Positions 8,657 to 15,715 of a stretch of DNA of 64,000 nucleotides are shown here, in pieces. Origin of the DNA: Rhodoluna sp. KAS3 (GTDB lineage Bacteria > Actinomycetota > Actinomycetes > Actinomycetales > Microbacteriaceae); contig NZ_AP026910.1 in assembly GCF_026000575.1 (NCBI RefSeq), positions 124,001 to 188,000 on the forward strand. Reading direction: 5' to 3'. Position 1 is the first letter of the stretch; each line of letters starts with the position of its first letter. Made by a program: the position numbers and the translations under genes. The notes beneath the pieces were generated by a model. It searched no databases and was not told where the DNA came from. It worked only from the letters and a program-made list of their open reading frames with translations.

Positions 8657-9232
8657 ATGAGTAAATCAGCCATCACCGCAGCCCCAATCCTTCCTGTTCT
8701 AGCCGAGCGCTGGAGCCCACGTGCGTACGACGCAACCCACGAGATTTCGCAGCACGAGCTTTTGTCTGTGCTCGAGGCAGCTCGCTGGGCGCCAAGCGGC
8801 AACAACACTCAGCCATGGCGTTTCTCGGTTGCCACCCGCGGCACCGACTTGTTTGAAAAGATTCGTGCTGGCCTAGGCGGTTTCAACGCTGCTTGGTCAC
8901 CAAACGCATCGGCCTACGTTGCAGTGTCAGTAACCACTCACCACGCTGATGGTTCACCGGTTAAGAGCGCAAAGTTTGATGCCGGTTTGGCAACATCGCA
9001 GTTGGTTATTCAGGCGCACGAACTTGGTTTGCACGCACACATCATGGGCGGCATTGAGCACCAGGTTTTGACCGAGGCACTTGAGCTACCTGCTGGCGTT
9101 GAGATCTTGGTGGTTGTGACTCTGGGCAAGGTTGCACCGGCCACCACCCTTGAGGGTCCGGCTTACGAGCGTGAGATTGCTCCGCGCACCCGTCTTGAGC
9201 TTGACGAGATTGTGTTGACCGGCAAGCCATAG
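8657..9232 (+). CDS. Nitroreductase-family protein
   Basis: This 191-residue flavoprotein has the nitroreductase fold: an N-terminal ERWSPRAYD segment, the FMN-contacting LEAARWAPSGNNTQPWRF motif (about residues 40-57), the mid-region dimer helices (about 106-125, FDAGLATSQLVIQAHELGLHAHIMGG), and a C-terminal LGKVAPA strand. Such enzymes reduce quinones, nitro compounds or flavins with NAD(P)H; the physiological substrate is unknown. DedA follows 10 nt downstream on the same strand. Confidence 0.85.
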   Translation: MSKSAITAAPILPVLAERWSPRAYDATHEISQHELLSVLEAARWAPSGNNTQPWRFSVATRGTDLFEKIRAGLGGFNAAWSPNASAYVAVSVTTHHADGSPVKSAKFDAGLATSQLVIQAHELGLHAHIMGGIEHQVLTEALELPAGVEILVVVTLGKVAPATTLEGPAYEREIAPRTRLELDEIVLTGKP

Positions 9233-9242
9233 GCTTGTCTTT

Positions 9243-9887
9243 ATGAACCCGGTAATTCACCTAGCGATTTCTGACGAGATCGCTACTTGGTATGACCAAA
9301 TCGGTCCGTGGCTTTTTTACGGAGTGGTTTGGGGTTTGGTCTTTGCCGGCACCGGTTTGTTCGTCGGCGCCTTTGTGCCGTTTGTCACCGGTGATTCCCT
9401 AGTTTTTGCGGCCGGTTTGGTTGCTGCCGGAACAGCCGGCACGGCCAATGAGGTCAACATTTGGGTCATGGCCATCGGTGTTGGTGTTGCAGCTTGGCTG
9501 GGCGATCAGGTTGGTTACACCCTCGGCCGGCATTTTGGGCGGCCATACCTCGATAAACGTGAGGGCAAGTGGTTGCGTTCGGCAATCGCCAAGTCTGAGG
9601 CGTTTTATTCGGCTTGGGGTTGGTGGGCTGTGGTTATCTCGCGGTTTATGCCTTGGGCGCGTGTTTTTGTGCCGGCAATCGCGGGCATCTCTCGAATGAA
9701 CTACTACAAATTCTTTAGCGCCAACCTGGTTGGTGCGCTCACCTGGGGTACCGGTCTAACTGTCACGGGTTATTTTGCCGCTTCAATTCCGGCGGTAAAA
9801 AATGCGTCCTACGCCATCGCCATTTTCTTCATCCTGGCGTCTTTGGTTGCTGGCTTCCGTGCTTGGATGAAAAACAGACAGTCCTAA
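9243..9887 (+). CDS. DedA-family membrane protein
   Basis: This 214-residue integral membrane protein has the DedA/VTT arrangement: an N-terminal amphipathic part, hydrophobic segments at about 25-70 and 75-95, the loop GDQVGYTLGRHFGRPYL (about 87-103), the conserved ISRFMPWARVFVPAIAG (about 131-147), and two C-terminal helices. DedA proteins act in lipid-carrier (undecaprenyl phosphate) or phospholipid translocation and membrane homeostasis. A TAGGCT box overlaps the nitroreductase stop codon and ends 7 nt before the ATG, which suggests an additional leaderless promoter. Confidence 0.88.
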   Translation: MNPVIHLAISDEIATWYDQIGPWLFYGVVWGLVFAGTGLFVGAFVPFVTGDSLVFAAGLVAAGTAGTANEVNIWVMAIGVGVAAWLGDQVGYTLGRHFGRPYLDKREGKWLRSAIAKSEAFYSAWGWWAVVISRFMPWARVFVPAIAGISRMNYYKFFSANLVGALTWGTGLTVTGYFAASIPAVKNASYAIAIFFILASLVAGFRAWMKNRQS

Positions 9888-9955
9888 ATTCAGGTCTAGA
9901 TTTAAACCTCGGCGACTTATACACTGATTTATTCATCCAGTGAAATGAGTGGCAA

Positions 9956-10207
9956 ATGGACGTAATACTTGCTGACATGACGATCAGTATTTCTGAATTT
10001 AAGGCCAATCCAAATCAAGCGGTTAGAGATGCAAAAGGCCAGGTATTTTGCGTTCTGACCAATAACTCACCGGCTTTTTATGTTGTGAATCCTGAGCATT
10101 GGGAACGCATTCAAGACCTGCTGGACGACGCAGCCTTGGTGCCTGTAGTTGCTGATGCTCTGAAAAATCGCGACCAAGCGGTCCACGTTTCAATTGACGA
10201 TCTCTGA
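9956..10207 (+). CDS. Orphan RelB/StbD-type antitoxin (Phd/YefM superfamily)
   Basis: This 83-residue protein has the pattern DMTISISEFKANPNQAVRDA, typical of the N-terminal DNA-binding part of StbD/RelB antitoxins. It is followed by FCVLTNNSPAFYVVNPEHWERI and an acidic toxin-binding tail. The ATG at 9956 is preferred over an internal ATG at 9977, because members of this family carry a short hydrophobic lead-in before the SISEF motif. The cognate toxin gene, 6 nt downstream, is broken by an internal deletion. The antitoxin is therefore an orphan, possibly kept as an autoregulator or as protection against related toxins. Confidence 0.8.
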   Translation: MDVILADMTISISEFKANPNQAVRDAKGQVFCVLTNNSPAFYVVNPEHWERIQDLLDDAALVPVVADALKNRDQAVHVSIDDL

Positions 10208-10213
10208 GTCCTG

Positions 10214-10383
10214 ATGCCTTACTCGATAGCATTCGAGCCGAGCGCTCTAAAGGACTGGAAAAAGCTCCAACCGGCCCCTAGGGCTCGATTCAAGAAAATG
10301 CTGAAGACCTTATCTACATCGTTGCGGTTGGTCGAAGAGAAGATCTTGACGCCTATAAAAAGGCTTACCGACTAATTAACTAA
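10214..10383 (+). pseudogene. relE toxin remnant with internal deletion
   Basis: From ATG 10214 the frame reads MPYSIAFEPSALKDWKKL then APRARFKKMLK, the N-terminus of a RelE toxin. Within a few bases (around 10303) the homology shifts to another frame and resumes as EDLIYIVAVGRRE then DLDAYKKAYRLIN, the RelE C-terminus, ending at TAA 10381-10383. About 35-40 central residues of a normal ~90-residue RelE are missing, including most of the ribosome- and mRNA-contacting basic core, so it should be inactive. The 3' end overlaps the convergent kinase gene by 4 bases. The family call rests on motif recognition. Confidence 0.8.
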
Positions 10384-10979
10384 TTGCCGATTATGTCTGC
10401 GTGGTTTGGCGATTTTTCGCGGGCATAAAACTCAAGTTCTTGCGCAGCCCAGCGGCCCCAAAACTCATCAGAGCCTTCGCGTTTTAGCCAGCGCTCGTGA
10501 CGGGTTTCTTCGCTGACTTCCAGCCACACTTTGATGTCTGCCAGCTCTGCAGCGGCTTCGCTCAGGGCTCCGCAGCCTTCAATAATCAGCGGTGTTCCGC
10601 CTCTAAATTCTCGCCAAGCACCCAGGCGCTCGATGGTGTGACCGGTTTGTTCGGCTGCCCAGTCAAATTCGCGCCACTCGGCAACGGTTCTCTTGGCGGT
10701 TGGCCGCAGCACAAATCGCAGCATGTAGTCCGAGCCCTGCTCAAGTCCGTCCCAGCCCAGGTAGAGGTCGTCCATGTGAACCACGCGTGGCAGGGATTCG
10801 CCTTCTTTGAACAGCCGGCGCTGCAATAGGTCGGCCAAGGTAGATTTGCCCGATCCTGCTCGGCCGTCGATCAAAACAATCGGGGTTGGGTTCCCGTCTT
10901 CAATCAGCTCAAGAATTTGGGCGGTTAGTTTGTCAACTAGTTCGGCTTGCTTGAGCGCTGCGTTTGACTCGGGCAACAC
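10380..10979 (-). CDS. P-loop nucleoside/uridine kinase-like protein
   Basis: This 199-residue protein has a Walker A motif GRAGSGKST (residues 39-47) after a short helical lead, then RVVHMDDLYLGWDGL (a substrate/Mg-binding loop as in uridine kinase-like enzymes) and a RxxxR-type lid region near WLKREGSDEFWGRW. It belongs to the uridine kinase/phosphoribulokinase-like P-loop group; the actual substrate is unknown. The GTG start overlaps the stop of the winged-helix gene by one base (TAGTG), so the two are coupled. The 3' end runs into the relE remnant. Confidence 0.75.
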   Translation of the reverse strand: MLPESNAALKQAELVDKLTAQILELIEDGNPTPIVLIDGRAGSGKSTLADLLQRRLFKEGESLPRVVHMDDLYLGWDGLEQGSDYMLRFVLRPTAKRTVAEWREFDWAAEQTGHTIERLGAWREFRGGTPLIIEGCGALSEAAAELADIKVWLEVSEETRHERWLKREGSDEFWGRWAAQELEFYAREKSPNHADIIGN

Positions 10980-11569
10980 TAGATTTCGTAGATTACGTCT
11001 GGGTGGTTATCAAAGCGGTAGCCGCCACCACGAACCGTTCTGATGATGTCTTCGTAGCCGGCAATCTTTGCGCGCAGGCGTCGAATATGCACATCGATGG
11101 TTCTCTGGTTTGGGGCATTTTCTTCATCGCCCGACCACAAAATGTCGATGATTTCTTGGCGCGGAATTGTCGCGCCCTCGTGTGAAATCAGGTAGTTGAT
11201 CAGGGCAAATTCTTTGTAGGTGAGGTCTGCGTTTTCGCCGTCAACAAAAACCTTGTGGCGCTGGGCGTCAACCACTAGGCCCTGGGTGTTGTCTTCTTCA
11301 ACGTGAACCTGGGCGTCAACAATTTTGTCAATCGCGCGTGGGTCGCGCAGCGCAGTTCTCACCACATCGATAGGTCGGCCTCCGGCACCCTTTGGTGCCA
11401 GGGCAACTGCTGCGTAAGTCTCGTTAGCTGCGGCCGGAACCACCTCGGCAACGGTGGCACGAAGTTTGGTCACCAATTCGGCCAGGCTGGTGCCGGCTGC
11501 TTTGGCGGTCTCTTCGTCTACGCCAACGTACAGCGCAAATCCGCGTGCTTCAGTGTTTGTCTCGCTCAT
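10979..11569 (-). CDS. OmpR/PhoB-type winged-helix regulator lacking a receiver domain
   Basis: This 196-residue protein ends in a PhoB-like DNA-binding domain (about residues 95-187), with LTYKEFALINYLISHEG, NQRTIDVHIRRLRAKI and IIRTVRGGGYRF. The N-terminal ~90 residues lack the Asp/Lys pattern of a response-regulator receiver and have no clear relatives that I recognise. An atypical, phosphorylation-independent regulator is inferred. The 140-nt left arm of an inverted repeat begins 32 nt upstream of its start codon, so its promoter lies within or next to that repeat. It is coupled to the downstream kinase-like gene by a one-base overlap. Confidence 0.8.
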   Translation of the reverse strand: MSETNTEARGFALYVGVDEETAKAAGTSLAELVTKLRATVAEVVPAAANETYAAVALAPKGAGGRPIDVVRTALRDPRAIDKIVDAQVHVEEDNTQGLVVDAQRHKVFVDGENADLTYKEFALINYLISHEGATIPRQEIIDILWSGDEENAPNQRTIDVHIRRLRAKIAGYEDIIRTVRGGGYRFDNHPDVIYEI

Positions 11570-11601
11570 CAGGTTTCTAGGCTATCAGCGAGAGGCCTAA
11601 G

Positions 11602-11741
11602 GTGGCCGTCAGCTGGCTCGGCCACACAAGGGTTACCTCCCGTGCGTTCAGTGAACCCCCACAAATTTGACCAATCTGGATAGGTTCGCACCCGCCAACC
11701 TGTTCATAATTGCCCGATTTTGCCTACGCAAAAAGCCATCT
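11602..11741 (+). repeat. Left arm of a 140-nt inverted repeat
   Basis: This arm aligns without gaps to the reverse complement of 12481-12620, with 18 mismatches in 140 (about 87%). A 53-nt core (11635-11687) is identical to 12535-12587. The outer end forms a GTGGCCG...CGGCCAC hairpin (11602-11625) that both arms conserve, although its loop differs. The core contains the small palindrome GTTCAGTGAAC. Confidence 0.9.
11718..11733. promoter_or_regulatory. TTTTGC-N4-GCAAAA palindrome (left)
   Basis: TTTTGCCTACGCAAAA has 6-bp perfect dyad arms. It lies at the inner end of the left repeat arm, upstream of the winged-helix gene. A near-identical site is at 12386-12401 and a weaker one (TTTTGATTAGGCAAAA) at 12489-12504. 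An operator for the HTH protein encoded between them is inferred. Confidence 0.45.
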
Positions 11742-11758
11742 TTGTTGGCCGCCTCCAT

Positions 11759-12373
11759 TCATCGAGATCGCGAATCAATCACCGAGTTTGTCCCCAGTGC
11801 CCGCTTTGCCTGTGAATCGATTAGCGCAAGGTAATCGGTGTTCAAAAACTGATTCTGCCCACCAAAAAACTCTTTGGTCATCAAGTGATTCTTCACCAGG
11901 ATGTTCAGCCAGCGCCTTGCCGTGACCTCGGCCACCTGCGCGTTTTCGGCCAGCTGACGAATCGACACAATCGGGTAGCGTGCAAGACACCTAAGTAGGG
12001 CGGCCGAGCGGGTCAGCGGAACCAAGCGGGTCTCAATCAAAAACCGGTTCAGTTCTTCAAAGTGCTTCAAGACCGCCGCCTGTAGCTCAATCTGAAAATT
12101 CGGCGTGACGGCAAAATATTTGTGGTTATCAATGTGCTTGCCCTCAAAGGCTCGTCGGTGCACCGATAGTTTGCCCTGGGTGGTTTTGAGAATTTGAAGG
12201 GCGGTATAGGTATGTGATCTGGTTGGCCCGATTGGGTTTGTGTGCCGGTCACCTCTGAACTTGGCGTTTTGCGTATGCATTTTGAAAATCACACCGATCA
12301 CAAGGTGGCAACTGGTGTTGATGATGTGGGTGAAGTCGATGTGCATGCGGGGTGGGTAGGCGTAATTAGACAT
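11759..12373 (-). CDS. Winged-helix protein resembling the C-terminal domain of Fic proteins
   Basis: This 204-residue protein has a C-terminal part (about residues 115-190) that reads AALLRCLARYPIVSIRQL then AENAQVAEVTARRWLNILVK, the kind of winged helix that ends many Fic/Doc-type AMP-transferases. The Fic catalytic HPFxDGNGR motif is absent, so no enzymatic role is claimed. The N-terminal ~80 residues are His-rich and unrecognised; internal Met codons (for example at 12280) could be the true start. A palindrome 13 nt upstream of the ATG (12386-12401) suits autoregulation. It is the only gene inside the inverted-repeat unit. Its moderate base composition and odd N-terminus leave some doubt about its full length. 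Confidence 0.55.
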   Translation of the reverse strand: MSNYAYPPRMHIDFTHIINTSCHLVIGVIFKMHTQNAKFRGDRHTNPIGPTRSHTYTALQILKTTQGKLSVHRRAFEGKHIDNHKYFAVTPNFQIELQAAVLKHFEELNRFLIETRLVPLTRSAALLRCLARYPIVSIRQLAENAQVAEVTARRWLNILVKNHLMTKEFFGGQNQFLNTDYLALIDSQAKRALGTNSVIDSRSR

Positions 12374-12385
12374 GCGGCCAAACTA

Positions 12386-12401
12386 TTTTGCCTATGCAAA
12401 A
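12386..12401. promoter_or_regulatory. TTTTGC-N4-GCAAAA palindrome (right)
   Basis: TTTTGCCTATGCAAAA differs from the left copy (11718-11733) at one spacer base. It starts 13 nt upstream of the HTH gene's first ATG on the minus strand, the position expected for autorepression. The function is inferred. Confidence 0.45.
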
Positions 12402-12480
12402 AGTTGATTCGGTTTTGTAAATGTGTGGAGAACCCGAGGGTCGGAAGGCCCAGAAATCGGTCTGATTTAGCGGCCAACAT

Positions 12481-12620
12481 AGTTGGCATTTTGATTAGGC
12501 AAAATTCGTCAATTATGAATAGGTTGACGGGGGTGAACCTATCCAGATTGGTCAAATTTGTGGGGGTTCACTGAACGCACGGGAGGTGCTTCTAGTGTGG
12601 CCGGGCCAGCTAACGGCCAC
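12481..12620 (-). repeat. Right arm of the 140-nt inverted repeat
   Basis: This is the reverse-complement partner of 11602-11741. It carries the 53-nt identical core at 12535-12587 and the GTGGCCG/CGGCCAC hairpin at its outer end. It stops about 20 nt before the upp stop codon and so lies in the intergenic space downstream of upp. Confidence 0.9.
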
Positions 12621-12639
12621 AGCCAAAGTGTTAGCGGGG

Positions 12640-13275
12640 TTATTCAGCCAAGCCGTACAAACGGTCGCCCGCATCGCCGAGGCCAGGCACGATGTATCCG
12701 TGTTCGTTCAAACGCTCATCGAGAGCACCCAGAACCAACTTCACATCTTTACCGTGCACATGTGCCTCGAGAGCCGCAACACCCTCAGGTGCGCCAAGCA
12801 GGCAAACTGCAGTCACGTCAGTCGCACCACGTTCAAACACATAATCAATCGAATCGATCAGGGTTCCGCCAGTAGCCAACATCGGGTCAATCAAAAACAC
12901 CTGGCGACCGCTCAGGTCATCTGGCAAACGGTTTGCGTAGGTCACAGGCTGTAGAGTTTCTTCGTTGCGCTTGATACCCAAGAAACCAACGGTCGCGGTA
13001 GGCAGCAACTTGGTCATGCCCTCAAGCATTCCAAGACCAGCACGCAGAATCGGCACGATAATCGGGCGAGGCTTTGCCAACTTCACACCGTCAAAAGTAG
13101 TCACTGGGGTTTCGATCTGAACCTTCTCAACGCGAACATCGCGGGTGGCCTCGTAGGCCAAAAGAGTCACTAGTTCTTCAACCAACTGACGGAACACCGG
13201 AGACGGGGTGTTCTTGTCACGCAAGATGGTGAGCTTGTGAGTGATTAGAGGGTGATCGGCAATGTGAACTCGCAT
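12640..13275 (-). CDS. upp: Uracil phosphoribosyltransferase
   Basis: This 211-residue enzyme converts uracil and PRPP to UMP in pyrimidine salvage. The start is set at [20 protein letters not shown], the usual beginning of the family. The upstream in-frame extension to 13440 would run through the divergent tadA gene and is rejected. The PRPP-binding loop [20 protein letters not shown] and the C-terminal uracil-binding [17 protein letters not shown] are intact. The upp and tadA start codons are only 12 nt apart, so their promoters must overlap each other's 5' ends. Confidence 0.95.
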   Translation of the reverse strand: MRVHIADHPLITHKLTILRDKNTPSPVFRQLVEELVTLLAYEATRDVRVEKVQIETPVTTFDGVKLAKPRPIIVPILRAGLGMLEGMTKLLPTATVGFLGIKRNEETLQPVTYANRLPDDLSGRQVFLIDPMLATGGTLIDSIDYVFERGATDVTAVCLLGAPEGVAALEAHVHGKDVKLVLGALDERLNEHGYIVPGLGDAGDRLYGLAE

Positions 13276-13287
13276 ACTCTTAAGACT

Positions 13288-13731
13288 ATGGATTACCCAG
13301 CACTCATGGAAATCGCGCTCGCCGAAGCGGCCAAATCTGGCAACGATGTTCCGGTAGGCGCAATCATCATCGATGCCGACGGCAACCAAATTGCCAACGC
13401 TCACAACAATCGTGAAGTAACCAACGATCCAACTGGCCACGCAGAACTTATTGCCATTCGCGAAGCCGCAGCGCTGCTCAAAGACTGGCGCCTAACCGGC
13501 TGCACCTTGGTGGTCACATTAGAACCTTGTGTGATGTGTGCCGGTGCCATTGTTGCCGCCCGAATTCCAAAGGTTGTCTTTGGTGCTTGGGATGACCGCG
13601 TTGGTGCATCCGGTTCTTTATACGACCTTCTAAGAGATTCAAGACTTGGAAACCCGGTTGAAGTTATCGGGGGAGTACTCGAAGACCAAGCCGCCGCCCA
13701 ACTAAAGCAATTCTTTGCAGATAAGCGCTAA
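13288..13731 (+). CDS. tadA: tRNA-specific adenosine deaminase
   Basis: This 147-residue zinc deaminase makes inosine at the wobble position (34) of tRNA-Arg(ACG). The zinc/catalytic motifs H51-A-E53 ([11 protein letters not shown]) and P80-C-V-M-C84 are complete. The start at 13288 follows a TACTCT -10-like box by 7 nt, which indicates leaderless transcription; an earlier in-frame ATG (13252) overlaps upp and is rejected. The HAD phosphatase gene follows 4 nt after the stop. Confidence 0.93.
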   Translation: MDYPALMEIALAEAAKSGNDVPVGAIIIDADGNQIANAHNNREVTNDPTGHAELIAIREAAALLKDWRLTGCTLVVTLEPCVMCAGAIVAARIPKVVFGAWDDRVGASGSLYDLLRDSRLGNPVEVIGGVLEDQAAAQLKQFFADKR

Positions 13732-13735
13732 TTAA

Positions 13736-14389
13736 TTGACCTATACAACTGTCCTGTGGGACCTCGACGGAACCATTGTTGACTCAGCCCCCGGCATTTT
13801 CGAGTCCTTCATTCACACCTTTACTACCTTGGGTTTGCCGGTTCCTCCGGTTGACGAGATGCGTTCATTCATGGGCCCACCGCTGCCGGTGACCTTTGGT
13901 GAAATCCTTGGCTTCGAACCAGCGCTCGCCGCCGAATGCCTAAACGTCTATCGCGAGAAATACCTTCGCGGTGGCGGTGCTCAAAACTGCCAACTCTTCC
14001 CAGGTGTTGTTGACCTTGTCGAGCGCAATCGCGCCGCCGGCCGGGCAAACTCCCTGGCAACTTCAAAAGGCCTATCGGGCGTTGAAGTTATCGGTGAAAT
14101 GTTTGGAATCTTGGACCTGTTTGACGTTCTGGGCACAGCTTCTAACGACCAAACCCGCAGTGCCAAAAAAGACGTTGTCACCTACGCACTCGATGAATTA
14201 CAAAAACAAGGCGCTGACCTAACCCGCACGGTTTTGATCGGTGACCGAATTCACGATGTTGAAGGTGCGCGCGAACACGGCATCGATGTGATTTTGGTGA
14301 AGTGGGGTTACGGCAACCAGGCCGAGTGGGCCGAGGCAGATGCGCTCGCCGAAAACCCTGACCACCTGGCAGAACTTCTGGGGCTTTAG
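13736..14389 (+). CDS. HAD-superfamily phosphatase, Gph-like
   Basis: This 217-residue hydrolase has the HAD motif I WDLDGTIVDS (nucleophile D9, D11), a helical cap (about 20-85), motif II ATSKG (about 102-106), a lysine near AKKDV, and motif IV LIGDRIHDVEGAREHGID. It is close to the phosphoglycolate phosphatase/5'-nucleotidase group; the substrate is not certain. The start is a TTG at 13736, 4 nt after tadA, giving MTYTTVLWDLDG; there is no clear ribosome site, so coupling to tadA is likely. Confidence 0.85.
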   Translation: MTYTTVLWDLDGTIVDSAPGIFESFIHTFTTLGLPVPPVDEMRSFMGPPLPVTFGEILGFEPALAAECLNVYREKYLRGGGAQNCQLFPGVVDLVERNRAAGRANSLATSKGLSGVEVIGEMFGILDLFDVLGTASNDQTRSAKKDVVTYALDELQKQGADLTRTVLIGDRIHDVEGAREHGIDVILVKWGYGNQAEWAEADALAENPDHLAELLGL

Positions 14390-14421
14390 CAAGCCCAGCT
14401 GGGTGTAGTAGCCTATTTGAC

Positions 14422-14511
14422 GGTTACGTGTCCGAGCGGCCGAAGGTGCAACTCTCGAAAAGTTGTGTGGGTGAAAGCCCACCGTGGGTTCAAATCCCAC
14501 CGTAACCGCCA
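14422..14511 (+). tRNA. tRNA-Ser (anticodon CGA)
   Basis: This 90-nt tRNA has a 7-bp acceptor stem GGTTACG/CGTAACC, discriminator G and an encoded CCA. The anticodon arm CAACT-CTCGAAA-AGTTG gives anticodon CGA, which reads UCG. The long variable arm (GTGGGTGAAAGCCCAC region) is typical of class II tRNA-Ser. The T arm is GTGGG-TTCAAAT-CCCAC. Confidence 0.97.
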
Positions 14512-14527
14512 TCTTCAGGAGGCTTTA

Positions 14528-14872
14528 ATGAAAAGATTCCTAACTGGGCTTGCCCTTATTGCCGGCACGACTTTGCCCCTCACCGGCTGTGTAATTTTTG
14601 TGCCGTATCCGGTGCCCTCTTCTGTTCCGGGCCCAACTCACACAGACCCTCCATTCAACTTCGATGAAGTTGCCGCCGAAACCTTGGAGTTTGCCAAGAC
14701 GCTAATCGGACTTGAGGAGCAGGATGCGATTCGAGCAATCGAGGCCCGCGGTTACGAGTACCGCGTAGTTGAACGCGACGGCGAATCGTTCCCAGTCACT
14801 CTTGACTACCGTCCAACCAGAATCAATCTTTCAATCGTGGGGCTCATCGTTGTTGACGTCAACGTGGGCTAA
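14528..14872 (+). CDS. Lipoprotein with I78 peptidase-inhibitor-like domain
   Basis: This 114-residue protein starts MKRFLTGLALIAGTTLPLTGC, a lipoprotein signal peptide with lipobox LTGC (Cys21). After a Pro-rich linker, the C-terminal ~60 residues read AIRAIEARGYEYRVVERDGE then SFPVTLDYRPTRINLSI. This helix plus RDG-x-x-PVTxDYRPxRIN pattern is shared with peptidase-inhibitor I78-like domains. It is exported and membrane-anchored; the inhibitor function is inferred. The ATG has a good AGGAGG site (14517-14522) directly after the tRNA-Ser gene. A related domain ends the next gene. Confidence 0.75.
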   Translation: MKRFLTGLALIAGTTLPLTGCVIFVPYPVPSSVPGPTHTDPPFNFDEVAAETLEFAKTLIGLEEQDAIRAIEARGYEYRVVERDGESFPVTLDYRPTRINLSIVGLIVVDVNVG

Positions 14873-15689
14873 GCCAAAAAGATTCATGGCCGCAGTGGTG
14901 GCCGGTTTGCTTGCGACTATTTCGCTAACCGGATGCGTTTCAAGAACCGAGCCTCTTGTCGAGCAGTTGGCCACCAACTCGGGCCTCGACCACTTCACGC
15001 TGCTTGAAGAAAGCACCGAGGGCGATTGCGGAGGCCTGGTCGTTTGTGCCGACCGGTATTACGAGCTTGCCTTCACGGCGCCAATTTCGGTAGAGCCAAA
15101 TCAGATTTGCACCGATGTTTTGGCGTTCGCGGCTCGCTTCCAGGCAGACGGTTATTCGCGAGACTCGCAGTACCCAACGGCAAGCAACCTTGCCTCAAAC
15201 GAGGTAGCAGCCCAGCAATTTTGCCTCACAACAATGAGCACAGAGCTAATCAACTGGGATCAAACAACTTTTTACAGCGGTGTCATGTTTTATATGCCTG
15301 GCCAGGATGACGGTCTGGCAAAAATTGTGACTTTGCGCAGAAGCATTGATGACTTGTACGTGCTGACCATTGGCTTCAGTCGTGACCCCAACCGAGGTGA
15401 AAACCCAGCAAACTGGACCTACACCGATGCCCCAGCGGTCGCACTAACCCAGGCAGAACTCGACGATGACAACGACTTTGCCAAGATTGCCCACGAAACC
15501 ATGCAGTTTGCGATCACGGTAATCGGAATGACTGAGGCAGCGGCCATCCAGGCAATTAAAGAAGCAGGCTACAGCCACCGAATTGCCGAGCGCGATGGCA
15601 AGCAATTTGCCCTCACCGAGGACTATTCGCCGCAGCGAATCAACCTGCTGGTGCGCGACAACAAAGTCTTTGACGTTTGGGTTGGTTAG
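14853..15689 (+). CDS. Larger lipoprotein ending in the same I78-like domain
   Basis: This protein has a lipobox LTGC after a hydrophobic stretch (MAAVVAGLLATISLTGC). A middle domain of about 170 residues with Cys pairs (GDCGGLVVC) and no recognised family precedes a C-terminal repeat of the upstream gene's domain: AIQAIKEAGYSHRIAERDGK then DYSPQRINLLVRDNKVFDV. The TTG at 14853 is chosen because it supplies the basic n-region TWAKPKR; this start overlaps the previous gene by 20 nt. The ATG at 14886 gives a signal peptide without positive charges. The tandem paralogous tails suggest duplication. Confidence 0.65.
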   Translation: MTSTWAKPKRFMAAVVAGLLATISLTGCVSRTEPLVEQLATNSGLDHFTLLEESTEGDCGGLVVCADRYYELAFTAPISVEPNQICTDVLAFAARFQADGYSRDSQYPTASNLASNEVAAQQFCLTTMSTELINWDQTTFYSGVMFYMPGQDDGLAKIVTLRRSIDDLYVLTIGFSRDPNRGENPANWTYTDAPAVALTQAELDDDNDFAKIAHETMQFAITVIGMTEAAAIQAIKEAGYSHRIAERDGKQFALTEDYSPQRINLLVRDNKVFDVWVG

Positions 15690-15715
15690 GCACGGCCGTC
15701 TGTAAGACTTAGACC

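Larger units (their letters stand above)
11602..12620. mobile_element. Candidate 1,019-nt inverted-repeat-bounded unit with one HTH gene
   Basis: Two equal 140-nt arms face each other around about 740 nt that hold a single minus-strand HTH gene and TTTTGC-N4-GCAAAA palindromes. No transposase, recombinase or obvious target-site duplication was found. This could be a MITE-like or regulatory cassette, or the product of an inverted duplication of a promoter region. The assignment as mobile is an inference from architecture alone. Confidence 0.4.

Noticed and set aside
12242-12574. Plus-strand 110-residue frame in the inverted-repeat unit
   Set aside because: Overlaps the HTH gene antisense and runs into the repeat core; no recognisable domain.
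13276-13440. N-terminal extension of upp
   Set aside because: It runs antisense through tadA and adds residues absent from the family.
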